DNA of 45,372 nt, from assembly GCA_043101605.1 (NCBI GenBank), contig JBICIG010000055.1, positions 1-45,372 on the forward strand, given 5' to 3'. This document shows, piece by piece, positions 8,068 to 16,686 of the stretch. Under the pieces are notes generated by a model. That model had not been told where the DNA came from. It ran no database searches and was given only the letters and a program-made list of their open reading frames with translations. The stretch's first letter is position 1; every line of letters starts with the position of its first letter. The position numbers were made by a program, and so were the translations under genes. The DNA is from JBICIG01 sp043101605. GTDB lineage: Bacteria; Planctomycetota; Phycisphaerae; Phycisphaerales; UBA1924.

Positions 8068-8574
8068 CACCACGGAGACACGGAGGGCACAGAGTTCGGG
8101 GAGAGGGAGATGGGAATTGGGGACATGAGAACCTGTCACAGGACTCTCCCGACGATTCCCTTGGCCAGGACGGGGACATTGAAATTGATGAGGAGACCGA
8201 CGCGCACGCCTGAGAGTTTGAGATAGGTCAGGAGTTGAGCTTCGTGCACCGGCTCGATTCGTTCGACGCTCTTGACCTCGACGACCAGTCGATTGCGAAC
8301 CAGCAGGTCGAGGCGGTAACCGATGTCGAGCGTCTGAGACTTGTACTGAACGGGCAGGCTCACCTGTCTCCGATGCTCGATCCCTCGTGATTCGAGCTCG
8401 TGCGCAAGACAGGTCTCATAGACCGACTCGAGCAGCCCGGGCCCCAGTTCCCGGTGCACCTCGATCGCGGCCCCGATCACCGCCTCGCTCAGCTCTCGCT
8501 CGACGAGCTCCGCCACACACACTCCCTCCGTCACCCTCGGTGTCACGCTCCGTGCCCTCCGTGACTCCGTGGTG
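8068..8574. mobile_element. GxxExxY cassette bounded by 27-bp inverted repeats
   Basis: The left end at 8068-8094 begins CACCACGGAGACACGGAG; the right end at 8548-8574 is its reverse complement with 25 of 27 bases matching. Between them lies only the GxxExxY gene and short flanks. The unit fits between two kynurenine-operon genes that would otherwise lie close together: the dioxygenase stop is 10 bp outside the right end and the decarboxylase start is 20 bp outside the left end. No transposase and no clear target-site duplication are visible, so any mobility would depend on outside functions. The same ACGGAGG-type sequence occurs without a gene at 22106-22165 and 42132-42232. Confidence 0.6.
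8136..8522 (-). CDS. GxxExxY protein, putative PD-(D/E)XK-like
   Basis: A 128-residue protein of the GxxExxY family (TIGR04256-type), abundant in Planctomycetes and Verrucomicrobia. The motif is G-L-L-E-S-V-Y at about residues 30-36, preceded by AAIEVHRELGPG. The later stretch DLLVRNRLVVEVKSVE has the D...EVK spacing of PD-(D/E)XK nucleases, which is why a nuclease-like fold is plausible; activity is unknown. GTG starts at 8522 or 8516 are both possible. Upstream in frame the inverted repeat itself would encode FTTESRRARSV, a peptide often seen annotated as the N-terminus of such proteins, but probably not translated. It interrupts an otherwise tight kynurenine operon. Confidence 0.85.
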   Translation of the reverse strand: MCVAELVERELSEAVIGAAIEVHRELGPGLLESVYETCLAHELESRGIEHRRQVSLPVQYKSQTLDIGYRLDLLVRNRLVVEVKSVERIEPVHEAQLLTYLKLSGVRVGLLINFNVPVLAKGIVGRVL

Positions 8575-8584
8575 AACTCCCCTC

Positions 8585-9157
8585 TCACACCCCCGCCGGC
8601 TGCGCCATCGAGAGATCGAAGTGCCCCGCCCGCTGGATCACATTCCCGCAGCCCGGGCAGGTGCGCCCCTCGACCGGCCCGTTCCAGAACGCGTCCATGA
8701 CCTTGTGCAGGTCCTCGTCGATGTGCGCCAGGCGGAAGCTCGCCTTGTGCACGAGCGTCTCGCACTCGTCGCAGTACCAGTGCAGCCCGTCCTCGTGGGT
8801 CTTGCCGTCGATCACGCGCGGGAACTCGACGATCAGCCCGATCGTGCCCTCCGGCCGCTGCGGGCGATGCGGCACCCATCGCGGGCAGAGCCACATTTCC
8901 CCCTCGCGGATCACGACATGGTGCGGCTTGCTCCCATCGAGCGGGCGGATCTTCACCGCGATGTCGCCCTTGAGCTGGTAGAAGATCTCCTCGGTCGGGT
9001 TCACATGGTAATCGTTGCGGTTGTTGGGCCCGACCGAGCAGAAGATGATCGCGTCCTCGGACTCGGGGTAGAACTGCTTGTTCATCACCGGCGGCTTGAA
9101 CTCGTCGCGGTGATCCTCCACCCACTTGAGCAGGTTGAACGGCTTGGCGATCGTCAT
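8585..9157 (-). CDS. nbaC: 3-hydroxyanthranilate 3,4-dioxygenase
   Basis: A 190-residue cupin extradiol-type dioxygenase that opens 3-hydroxyanthranilate to ACMS. The iron ligands are H51 and E57 (HVNPTEE) and H97 (VPHRPQRP), and E111 follows in the active site. The C-terminal rubredoxin-like metal site of the bacterial form is complete: C129, C132, C167 and C170. It is the first gene of the kynurenine operon. A strong GGGAGGT site (9163-9169) lies 5 nt before the ATG. The gene stops 10 bp from the GxxExxY cassette. Confidence 0.94.
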   Translation of the reverse strand: MTIAKPFNLLKWVEDHRDEFKPPVMNKQFYPESEDAIIFCSVGPNNRNDYHVNPTEEIFYQLKGDIAVKIRPLDGSKPHHVVIREGEMWLCPRWVPHRPQRPEGTIGLIVEFPRVIDGKTHEDGLHWYCDECETLVHKASFRLAHIDEDLHKVMDAFWNGPVEGRTCPGCGNVIQRAGHFDLSMAQPAGV

Positions 9158-9297
9158 GGGGCACCTCCCGCTTGTCGCGGCTTGCTCGTTGCCTCCCCGC
9201 GTCCGTCGAGCCGCGTGCGCGGCGGGCGCCGGCGATCCACTATCCTACCCGCCGATCGCTCGCGCCCGCCCCCTTCATTTCCACGGGAACGACCGCC
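9158..9297. promoter_or_regulatory. Divergent promoter region, kynurenine operon and lipoprotein
   Basis: This 140-bp gap separates the dioxygenase (-) from a lipoprotein gene (+). It holds the Shine-Dalgarno of the dioxygenase and an AT-rich hexamer TATCCTA at 9241-9247, which reads TATCCT on plus and TAGGAT on minus, either of which could be a -10 element. No convincing -35 or repressor operator was found. Confidence 0.35.
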
Positions 9298-10296
9298 ATG
9301 CTCAGATCCTTCGCGAACGCCCGATCCCGGTCGAGATTCGCCCGCGTCATGCTCCCGGTGCTCGTGGCGTTCACGCTCGGCGGGTGCGGGATGTTCGGGT
9401 CCGACGACCCCGTCACGCCGCCGGCGCGCGTCGAGTCGCTCCGCCTCGTCGATTCGCAGACGCTTCCCGGGCTCGGCGCGGGGCAGGGCGTCGCGGTGCG
9501 CGACGGGCTGGTTTACCTCTACGGCGACGCCGACCCGGGCGTCATCCGCGAGTACCGGCTCATCTGGGCGGCTCCGCCGTACCTCGAGCCCACCGGTCGT
9601 TCGATTGCGCTGACCATCGCCGGGATCGACACCGTCCCCCACCCCACCGGGCTGACCTTCCATCCGGAGCACGGCACCTACCTCGGCAACACTGTCGCCG
9701 GCGTGGGCACCATCCACAAGATCGACTTCGAGAAGGCGTTGGCGCGCGGCTCGCTCGACGGGTGCGTCCTGCGCACCATCGCCGACGACGCCGCCGTCAA
9801 CGGCACGCGCCCCGAGTTCGTGCGCCTCGCCGGTCGCTGGCTGATCGCCACCAGCGACTACGGCGACACCAACAACCAGGTCCGCCTCTACGACCCCGCC
9901 AAGCTCTCGACCGCCCGCAGCACCGCCGAGCCCGGCGTGCTGGTCGATTCATACCCCTGCGGGCCCTGGGTGCAGAGCCTGCACTGGATCGACGCCGCTG
10001 AGACACTCGTGCTCGTGCAGAACCAGGTCGAGGGGCTCGGATACCGGCTGACGACCGTTCGCCTCGACGGACCCAAGGACCTCCGCAAGGCCCGCAAGTT
10101 TGATCTCAAGCAGCCGGCCGACGAGCTCGCGGGCTTCGCGATCGTCTCTGGGCAGCGGTCGATCCTGTTCAGCGCGTCGAGCGAGCGGAATGTGTGGTTC
10201 GCGGTGGTCGGGCTGCGCGACCTCGCCGCCGAGCGGCGGGCCAAGGAACAGCAGCAGGGCCGACGCCCCTACAACCCGGTCACCGGCAAACGCTGA
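9298..10296 (+). CDS. Lipoprotein of unknown function
   Basis: 332 residues. The N-terminus is basic, then hydrophobic (VMLPVLVAFTLGGC) with a lipobox and acylatable C30, so it should be membrane-anchored outside the cytoplasm. The rest is rich in short strand-like segments (VAVRDGLVYLYGDADPG, TGLTFHPEHGTYLGNT, RWLIATSDYGDTNNQVRLYD, VQSLHWIDAAETLVLVQN), a pattern resembling a beta-propeller, but I recognise no family. The ATG at 9298 is chosen because it gives a proper lipoprotein signal; an ATG at 9172 would place over 40 residues ahead of it. It runs convergent with infA. Confidence 0.65.
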   Translation: MLRSFANARSRSRFARVMLPVLVAFTLGGCGMFGSDDPVTPPARVESLRLVDSQTLPGLGAGQGVAVRDGLVYLYGDADPGVIREYRLIWAAPPYLEPTGRSIALTIAGIDTVPHPTGLTFHPEHGTYLGNTVAGVGTIHKIDFEKALARGSLDGCVLRTIADDAAVNGTRPEFVRLAGRWLIATSDYGDTNNQVRLYDPAKLSTARSTAEPGVLVDSYPCGPWVQSLHWIDAAETLVLVQNQVEGLGYRLTTVRLDGPKDLRKARKFDLKQPADELAGFAIVSGQRSILFSASSERNVWFAVVGLRDLAAERRAKEQQQGRRPYNPVTGKR

Positions 10297-10359
10297 GCAC
10301 CGCGGGCATTGCCACCCGTGGCACACCTTGCTCTGCTCTGGTTCGAGGGGAAGCCCGAA

Positions 10360-10587
10360 TCAGCGGCCGCGATAGGTGATCCGGCCCTTGGTCGGGTCGT
10401 GGGCGCTGATCTCGACGGTCACCGTGTCGCCCGGCAGCACGCGGATGAAGTGCTTGCGCATCTTGCCCGCCAGGTACGCGATGATCTCGGTCTTCTGCTC
10501 GTTGGGGAGTTGCACGCGGAACATGCCGTTGGGGAGCGCCTCGGTCACGATGGCGTCCATGGTGAACTTGTCGTCCTGTTTCGGCAT
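10360..10587 (-). CDS. infA: Translation initiation factor IF-1
   Basis: A 75-residue OB-fold protein binding the A site of the 30S subunit during initiation. The body (DAIVTEALPNGMFRVQL, IIAYLAGKMRKHFIRVLPGD, DPTKGRITYRGR) is near-canonical. GGAGG lies about 10 nt before the ATG. It sits 56 bp downstream of the glycosyltransferase that ends the ebo operon and on the same strand, so some read-through is possible, but it may have its own promoter. The 63-bp gap to the convergent lipoprotein includes the small inverted repeat GCCACCCGTGGC at 10311-10322. Confidence 0.96.
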   Translation of the reverse strand: MPKQDDKFTMDAIVTEALPNGMFRVQLPNEQKTEIIAYLAGKMRKHFIRVLPGDTVTVEISAHDPTKGRITYRGR

Positions 10588-10643
10588 GCGGGGGCGGCCT
10601 CCGGGTCGTGCGTCCGCGATCGAACGACCGCGGGGTCGCAATC

Positions 10644-12254
10644 CTACCCCTCGGATCGGGCCCGGGCGCGTCGCCCACCCGCGCCGGTCTGCTTCCCCCC
10701 CGCGACGCCCGACGGCGGGTCGGGGGGCTCGGGCATGCGCCTCAGAGACCACCACGCCGCGATCCGCGCCCGCCAATACCGCGCCTCGAACCGCGCCCGC
10801 CACAGCCACCCACCCCGCTCGATCGTCACACGCGGCGGGCTGAGCGAGGCGATCCGCACCGTCCGCGACCCCCGGCGAACGATCGGCGTGCAGGCGTGCG
10901 TCGGGACGATGACGACCCGCGTCGGGCGCCCGAGTGCCCCCATCAGCCGCCCGCGCCGCCCCGGCCCGCCTTCGAGCCGGCGCCAGCCGCGGGGCTCCCG
11001 CCCGAGCTTCCGAGCCGCCAGCCTTCGAAGCAACTCCCCCCGTTTGTGCGCCCGCCCCGAGCCCGCGGCGATCACGACGCGACCCGGCGCGCCCTCGACG
11101 CCCGCGTCGCGCAACGCGTCGCGGATCGGCATGGGGCGCGGCGGTTCGAGGTCCAGCCGCCCGCCCCGTCCGGTCGCCGCATCGAGCACGGTGCGCAGCG
11201 TCGCCCGTGCCTCGAACGCCCGCCGATGCGCCGCGTGACGGCGCGCCTCGTCGAGCAGCTTTCGGAAGTGAGCGCGCGTGACGCGCCGCGCCTCGCTCCT
11301 CTCGAACCACCGCCTCCAGACCCAGACCAGGTTCCGCCGACGGCAGTAATCGCGACCCGCGTCCCGCTTGAGCTTCCAGAGCTCGTGCTCGACCGTCGCG
11401 GCGGGGGCGCACACCACGCGGTACCCCGCGCGGCGCATCCGCAGGCACCAGTCCGCATCATCGCCCGAGATGAAGAAACGCGGATCCCAGAGCCCCACCT
11501 TCTCGACCGCGCTCCAGCGCGCCAGCAGGCTGCACGCGGCGGTCACATCGACATCGACCGGGCGCACAAGCCGCTCGGCATCGGGTAGGCTCCGCCACGC
11601 GGCGTACGCATTGGCGAGCGGGTGTCCATTGCCGGGCGTCGGCGTGTAGAGCCCGGTCCGCGGATCCAGGTAGACGGTCGTCTCGGTCGTGCGATCGGCC
11701 GCGAGCGGGTCGCTGACATCGTCCCCGGGCGCGAGCGGGCGGAGCATGCGCGAACCGGCGACCGCGATGCGAGGATCGACCGCCATCGCCTCGAGCAGCC
11801 TCGCCAGCGCATCGGGCGCGACGACCGCGTCGTCATCGAGGAGCCAGGCGAAGCCCGGTGGTTGGCCGCTCACGGCCAGGCGATCGCGCACGAACGCGAG
11901 CCCGGTGTTGAACCCGCCGCATCCGCCCAGGTTCAACGCATTGCGGATGATCGTGAACGAGCCGAAGGGGTGCGCGCCGCCCCCCTCGGCCCCGCCGCGC
12001 GCGGCCCCTGTATGAAGGTCCGGGGATGCGCCATCGCCCGAGCGCTGCTCGAACATCGCGTCGGGCCTCCAGCGAGCCGCGAGGGCATCGCCCGTGCCGT
12101 CCGTCGAGGCGTTGTCGACGACGACGAGATCGAGGCGCTGCGTGCCGGCGTCCTGAGCCGCCAGCGCCTCGATGGCGCGCACGACGGCGTCGCGCCGGTT
12201 CCAGGTCACGCAGACCGCCGCGACTCGTACGGGGTGAAGGTGCTCGCTCGTCAC
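10644..12254 (-). CDS. Family 2 glycosyltransferase, coupled to the ebo operon
   Basis: 536 residues. The N-terminal ~300 residues are a GT-A domain: AAVCVTWNRRDAVVRAIEAL, VVVDNASTDGTGD, the metal site LLDDDAVVAPDAL and the acceptor-side motif SGDDADWCLRMRRAGYRV, resembling galactofuranosyl/rhamnosyl transferases. The remaining ~200 residues, rich in Arg and Pro, match nothing I know. It starts at a GTG that overlaps the eboF stop (GTGA), so it is translated with the ebo genes; this coupling suggests that the ebo product is glycosylated, or that the two act on one envelope component. That link is inference. Confidence 0.78.
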   Translation of the reverse strand: MTSEHLHPVRVAAVCVTWNRRDAVVRAIEALAAQDAGTQRLDLVVVDNASTDGTGDALAARWRPDAMFEQRSGDGASPDLHTGAARGGAEGGGAHPFGSFTIIRNALNLGGCGGFNTGLAFVRDRLAVSGQPPGFAWLLDDDAVVAPDALARLLEAMAVDPRIAVAGSRMLRPLAPGDDVSDPLAADRTTETTVYLDPRTGLYTPTPGNGHPLANAYAAWRSLPDAERLVRPVDVDVTAACSLLARWSAVEKVGLWDPRFFISGDDADWCLRMRRAGYRVVCAPAATVEHELWKLKRDAGRDYCRRRNLVWVWRRWFERSEARRVTRAHFRKLLDEARRHAAHRRAFEARATLRTVLDAATGRGGRLDLEPPRPMPIRDALRDAGVEGAPGRVVIAAGSGRAHKRGELLRRLAARKLGREPRGWRRLEGGPGRRGRLMGALGRPTRVVIVPTHACTPIVRRGSRTVRIASLSPPRVTIERGGWLWRARFEARYWRARIAAWWSLRRMPEPPDPPSGVAGGKQTGAGGRRARARSEG

Positions 12255-13681
12255 GGCGCGCGCCCCTGCTCGAACGCCGCACGCAACCGCTCGTCGCCTC
12301 CGAACAGCCGGCTGAGGATCGCGTCACGCACGCGCGTCATCGGCAGGGTCCCGCCCGGCTCGCCGATCGCACCGAGTTGCCCGTCGCCGATCAGGATCGG
12401 CCGATGCCGGGGCTCGACCTCGACCCGCCCGTGCGAGCCCTTCACCAGCGACGCATCGAGCGGGATCAGATCCATGAGCGTGCGGAATCCGAGTCTCTGT
12501 CGCAACAGCCGCGACGCGATCGCGCGCTTCGGGAATCGGATCGCCGGGTCGATGAACAGTTCGCACGGGTCGTACCCGGGTTTGCGGTGGATGTCGACGG
12601 TGCGCGCAAAGTCCGGGGCGCTCGATTCCTCGAACCAGTACGGGTACGCGAACCACGCGCCGCGCTCGGCGATCAGCACGAGATCCCCCGCTCGTTCGTG
12701 ATCCAGCCCGGCGGCGCGGCGCTCCCCGCCCTCGAGCACCCGCTCGACGCCGGGCACATGCGACAGGATCACCGCGACCCGCTCGCGCGCCGACGGATCG
12801 TTGAGGTACACATGTGCGATCTGATGGTCGCAGACGGCGAACGCGCGAGAGCCGCCCGGGATCAGCACCTCTCCCCCCTGCTCCTCGCGCAGGCGGATCA
12901 TGCCGAGCGCCCGCAGGGCGCGGTTGGGGAAGACCGGCGTCGTGACCGGCTCGATGCCGTATTCGCTGACGATCATCGGCTCGACGCCTCGCTCGAGGAG
13001 GAACTCGATGAGGTCGCCCGCGACCGCGTCGATCTCGCCGGCGGCCTGCAACGCTTCGGGCACCCCCGGGCCGAACCTCTGCAATGCGTAGTCCAGGTGC
13101 GGCAGGTAGATCAGGTGCAGCGTCGGCTCATGCGAGCGCTCGATGAACTTCGCGGCCTCGGCGATCCAGCGGGAGGACTCGATCGACGCACCGGGACCCC
13201 AGAACCGGAACAGCGGGAAGGTGCCCAGTTCCGCCTGGAGTCTGGCACGCAGGTTCTCGGGCTGCGCATAGACATCCGGGAACTTGCGCCCGTCGGCGGC
13301 ATAGATCGGGCGCGGCGTCACCGACCAGTTCGCTGACGAGTACATGTTGTACCACCAGAACGACTTGGCGCAAGTGACGCCCGGGTCGAACCGGCGGGCG
13401 GTCTCCCAGGCCTTTTCCGCGCCGACCAGCGCGTTGGACTGCTGCCAGAACCGGACCTCCTTGCTCACGCGGTCGTACCACCCGTTGCCGACGATGCCGT
13501 GCTCGCTCGGGAACCTGCCGGTGAGCATGCACGCCTGGCTCGTGGTCGTGACGGCCGGGAGGGCGGGCGTGAGCGGGCGGACCGTGCGCTCGCGGGCGAA
13601 AGCGCCGAGCCTTGGCGTTCGCTCGCCGAGCACCGATTCGCTCAGCCCGACGATCAGGATGACCGCGACACGGCTGGTCAT
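12251..13681 (-). CDS. eboF: AlkP-superfamily phosphodiesterase, EboF-like
   Basis: A 476-residue nucleotide pyrophosphatase/phosphodiesterase-type protein. Seen: the nucleophile threonine region LPAVTTTSQACMLTGRFPSEHGIVGNGWYDR (residues ~44-74), YLPHLDYALQRFGP near 195-208, IVSEYGI, and CDHQIAHVYL, the metal-ligand blocks of this family. The first strand reads ILIVGLS; the metal-binding Asp usual at this strand in classical phosphodiesterases is absent, a feature I also associate with Ebo members. It starts at the ATG overlapping the eboC stop (ATGA). In characterised ebo clusters this gene travels with TatD-, UbiA- and DHQS-like genes, as here; the substrate is unknown. Confidence 0.8.
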   Translation of the reverse strand: MTSRVAVILIVGLSESVLGERTPRLGAFARERTVRPLTPALPAVTTTSQACMLTGRFPSEHGIVGNGWYDRVSKEVRFWQQSNALVGAEKAWETARRFDPGVTCAKSFWWYNMYSSANWSVTPRPIYAADGRKFPDVYAQPENLRARLQAELGTFPLFRFWGPGASIESSRWIAEAAKFIERSHEPTLHLIYLPHLDYALQRFGPGVPEALQAAGEIDAVAGDLIEFLLERGVEPMIVSEYGIEPVTTPVFPNRALRALGMIRLREEQGGEVLIPGGSRAFAVCDHQIAHVYLNDPSARERVAVILSHVPGVERVLEGGERRAAGLDHERAGDLVLIAERGAWFAYPYWFEESSAPDFARTVDIHRKPGYDPCELFIDPAIRFPKRAIASRLLRQRLGFRTLMDLIPLDASLVKGSHGRVEVEPRHRPILIGDGQLGAIGEPGGTLPMTRVRDAILSRLFGGDERLRAAFEQGRAP

Positions 13682-14643
13682 GTGCCGAGGATCCTGCGAT
13701 GGGCGAGCAGCGTCAAGCCGAAGAACCCGAGTGCCATGCCCGCCAGCGCCGTCTCGCCGAGCAGCGCCAGGAACCACGCGTCGATCAGGCAGATCCCGCC
13801 GAGCAGCCCGAGGATCGGGCGGATCATCGCCGGTCGGTCGGCGGTCGCGAGCCGGGCACTGCGACCCAGCCACAGCGCCATCACGGCGCTCGCCGCGAGC
13901 GCGGCCGGGGAGAGCGGATCGAGACCGCGGCTGATCGCGAACCCCAGCCCGCCGAGGATCGGGATGACGACACAGAGCCACGCGAGCATGGCGCGGGTGC
14001 GTGCGCGTGCCGGCGTGCCGACCTCCCGCCGCGCCAGCAGCGTGAGCGCCGCGATGTACGCCGCCAGCGTCACGCCCGGCGCGAGGATGGCGCCCGAGAT
14101 CCCCGCGACCGGGCCAACGGCGAACGCGCCGATCGCGACGACGAGCAGCCGGCACAGCCCCATCAGCACCGCCGCCGCGGGATGACGCTTGTGAAGCAGG
14201 TTGTACGCGAAGACGCACGCGATCAGCAGCGCGCACAGCACGACCACCCCCAGCCCGGCGGCGAACGAGAGCCCCATCGCGCCGGCGAGCAGGAACGCGA
14301 CGAGAATCGCCGCGCCTCGACGCGTGATCCGTCCGGACGGGATCGGCCGCCCGGGGCGCTCGCGCGCGTCGATCCTCGCGTCGAACAGGTCGTTCATCGC
14401 CATGCCCGCGGCGTAGACCATCGAGCCGACACCCGCGGCGAGCAGGAACGCGACCCCCTGAGCCGTGCCCGATCCCGGCTCCGGCCCCGGCTCTTGGCGC
14501 AGCGACCAGGCGATCGCCACGCCGAGCAACGCGTTCGACCAGACCGTCGGCAGGTTGCTGATGCGCACGAGTTCGAGCCATGCCCGCGCCCGCCCGCCGG
14601 GCGGCGAGACCGATGATGCATGCTGTGCGCCGTCGTCGTTCAA
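13678..14643 (-). CDS. eboC: UbiA-family prenyltransferase, EboC-like
   Basis: About 321 residues with eight or nine hydrophobic helices. The first Asp-rich motif is NDLFDARIDARERPGRPIPSG around residue 85, the polyprenyl-diphosphate site of UbiA enzymes; a second conserved region, where UbiA has another Asp motif, is less clear. It starts at TTG 14643, where TTGA overlaps the eboE stop. The reaction is expected to be membrane prenylation or a related transfer onto an aromatic or sugar acceptor; the substrate of EboC proteins is unknown. Confidence 0.8.
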   Translation of the reverse strand: MNDDGAQHASSVSPPGGRARAWLELVRISNLPTVWSNALLGVAIAWSLRQEPGPEPGSGTAQGVAFLLAAGVGSMVYAAGMAMNDLFDARIDARERPGRPIPSGRITRRGAAILVAFLLAGAMGLSFAAGLGVVVLCALLIACVFAYNLLHKRHPAAAVLMGLCRLLVVAIGAFAVGPVAGISGAILAPGVTLAAYIAALTLLARREVGTPARARTRAMLAWLCVVIPILGGLGFAISRGLDPLSPAALAASAVMALWLGRSARLATADRPAMIRPILGLLGGICLIDAWFLALLGETALAGMALGFFGLTLLAHRRILGT

Positions 14644-15887
14644 GCCCCGAGCCCCCAGTCGCGGGCGCGATCGCAGACCCATCGCAGTTCGGCCGCGATT
14701 CCCTCGGCGAGCGTCCCGCTCCAGATCCCCGGGGGAAGCACGCCCCATGCGTAGGTCTCAACCTCGAAGAACCGGCAGTCGTGCAGCTCGCGGGCGGCAA
14801 TCACGGCGTCTGCGATCTGGTCGTTCGTCGTGCCGAGCGGCCCGATCGCATCGAGGAACACCGGCACATGGAAGTGAACCCGGATCCATTCCGGGCGTGT
14901 GCCGGCTTCGAGGCGGGCGATGGCGTCGGGCAGGTCCTCGATCAGTTCGAAGCCGTCGCTCCCGAAGAACCCGGTCTGATGCAGGTATCGGGGCTCGGCG
15001 AAAGCCCGCAGGTGCTCGATCGCTGCCGGCACGCCCACCGATGCCACATCGACCTCGAGCGCCGACGAGATCTGGACCTTGTTCACTCGGATGCCCGCGT
15101 CTGCATACTTCTCGAGCACCGCGCGCTGATCCTCGAACATCACCGCGGCGTGGCAGACATCGTGGCAGACGCCGATGTGCAACCGCTGCGATTCCTCGGG
15201 CAACTCGCGGTCGAAGAAGTCGGCGACATCGTCGGCGGTGTCGAGCAGGCAGCCCGGCTCGGGCTCGAGATCAAGCGTCGAGATCACGCCGAAATCGGAC
15301 TCGAGCTTGCCCAGCAGTTCGGCGATGACCCGCAGCCGCTCGCCGGCGGTCTTGAGTCGCTCCGACGCGTCGCCGCCCGGCCACCCGATCGGCAGCGTCG
15401 AGATCGGGCACCCGCCCTGGACCGGGTTGAGTTGATCCATCGCGCCAAAGAGCCACGCCGTGTGGGCCGTGCGCGTGACGCTCGTCCAATCGGGCTCGTA
15501 GACGCCGCGCTTGACGACCGGATCGTGGAACGCCCGCAGCGGGAAGGCGTTGCAGGTGAAGGGCGTCAGCCCCCGCTCTTCGAGGAAAGCGCGCGTCCGC
15601 CGCAGACGCTTGCTGCGCATGCGGAGCGACAGCCGCAGCAGCGTTGACGCGGCGTACACCGCCTCGCCGAGGGCGCCCGAGCCCAGCCGAGGACGCCGCG
15701 CCGGGATCCACAGGCCGACCGGGAGCGGCTCGTCGGATCCCAGCGGGCCGCCGCGCGAAGTGCTCAGCAGCCGACGCACCTCGGTCGCGTGGGTGTCGAG
15801 TTGATCGAGCATCTCGTCGAGCGTGCCCGCCGCGTGGACATTGGCGCAGTATCCGAGCAGCGTTCCGGGGCCCAGCAGATCACGCAT
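14640..15887 (-). CDS. eboE: TIM-barrel metabolite protein, EboE-like
   Basis: About 415 residues, related to sugar-phosphate isomerase/epimerase TIM barrels. Landmarks: LLGYCANVHAAGTLDEMLDQL at the N-terminus, GLTPFTCNAFPLRAFHDPVVKRGVYEPDW near 110-140, STLDLEPEPGCLLD near 210, the metal-type IGVCHDVCHAAVMFED, and WIRVHFHVPVF towards the C-terminus. These blocks are typical of proteins annotated as metabolite traffic protein EboE. The ATG at 15887 overlaps the eboB stop by 8 nt; a GTG two codons earlier is also possible. No signal peptide. Confidence 0.82.
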   Translation of the reverse strand: MRDLLGPGTLLGYCANVHAAGTLDEMLDQLDTHATEVRRLLSTSRGGPLGSDEPLPVGLWIPARRPRLGSGALGEAVYAASTLLRLSLRMRSKRLRRTRAFLEERGLTPFTCNAFPLRAFHDPVVKRGVYEPDWTSVTRTAHTAWLFGAMDQLNPVQGGCPISTLPIGWPGGDASERLKTAGERLRVIAELLGKLESDFGVISTLDLEPEPGCLLDTADDVADFFDRELPEESQRLHIGVCHDVCHAAVMFEDQRAVLEKYADAGIRVNKVQISSALEVDVASVGVPAAIEHLRAFAEPRYLHQTGFFGSDGFELIEDLPDAIARLEAGTRPEWIRVHFHVPVFLDAIGPLGTTNDQIADAVIAARELHDCRFFEVETYAWGVLPPGIWSGTLAEGIAAELRWVCDRARDWGLGA

Positions 15888-16686
15888 CGACACGGAACCT
15901 GCCCGACTGGCTCAGGAAGCGCAGCGGGTTGTGGAAGCTGATGGTCTCGATCGTCTCGGGCGCGTGCCCGCGGCGCTTCATCTCGAGTTGACACCTGGGG
16001 ACCGCGAGCGGGTCGCACGGGCCCCAGTCGCCGGCCGAGTTGATCCACAACCGTTCGGACCCGTACATCTCGATGATGTCGGCGGCGCGCTGCGGCGTGC
16101 ACTTGGTCTCGGGATAGAGCGTCATGCCCGCCCAGAACCCGCGGTCGAGCACCATGCCGACGGTGTGCTCCTCGACATGGTCGATCAGCACGCGCCCGGG
16201 ATCGATCGCCGCGTTGCGCGCGATCGCATCCATGATCAGCCGTGTGCCCTTGACCTTGTCCTCGAGGTGCGGCGTGTGGACGAGGATGAGCCGGTCGTGC
16301 TCCGCGGCCAGGGCGATCTGCTCTTCCAGAATCGCCAGTTCGTTCCTGGTGTTCTTGTTGAGCCCGATCTCGCCGATGCCGAGGACCCCCGGGCGATCGA
16401 GGAACTCCGGGATGATGGAGATGACTTCGCGCGCAAATCCCGGGTCGTCGGCTTCCTTGGGGTTGATGCAGAGCCAGCAGTGGTGCGCGATGCCGTAGCT
16501 CGCCGCCCGCGCCGGCTCGGTCACCGTCAACTGCGTGAAGTAGTCATGAAAGCCCTGCACGCCCGAGCGATCGAAACCCGCCCAGAACGCCGGCTCGGTG
16601 ATCGCCACGCACCCGGCGAGCGCCATGCGCTGGTAGTCGTCGGTCGTGCGGCTGACCATGTGGATGTGCGGGTCGATGTATCTCAT
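15880..16686 (-). CDS. eboB: TatD-like metal hydrolase, EboB-like
   Basis: A 268-residue amidohydrolase-fold protein. Metal ligands visible: H7 and H9 (IDPHIHM), Glu in LGIGEIGLNKN, His in LVHTPHLEDK and His in LIDHVEEHT. It differs from housekeeping TatD in its ITEPAFWAGFDRSG and LYPETKCTPQRAADII segments, which fit the Ebo branch. It starts at the ATG overlapping the stop of the preceding small ORF and is followed by eboE with an 8-nt overlap. Confidence 0.82.
   Translation of the reverse strand: MRYIDPHIHMVSRTTDDYQRMALAGCVAITEPAFWAGFDRSGVQGFHDYFTQLTVTEPARAASYGIAHHCWLCINPKEADDPGFAREVISIIPEFLDRPGVLGIGEIGLNKNTRNELAILEEQIALAAEHDRLILVHTPHLEDKVKGTRLIMDAIARNAAIDPGRVLIDHVEEHTVGMVLDRGFWAGMTLYPETKCTPQRAADIIEMYGSERLWINSAGDWGPCDPLAVPRCQLEMKRRGHAPETIETISFHNPLRFLSQSGRFRVDA

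Noticed and set aside
8068..8574. Classical insertion sequence
   Set aside because: The only gene is GxxExxY, with no DDE or HUH transposase and no target duplication.
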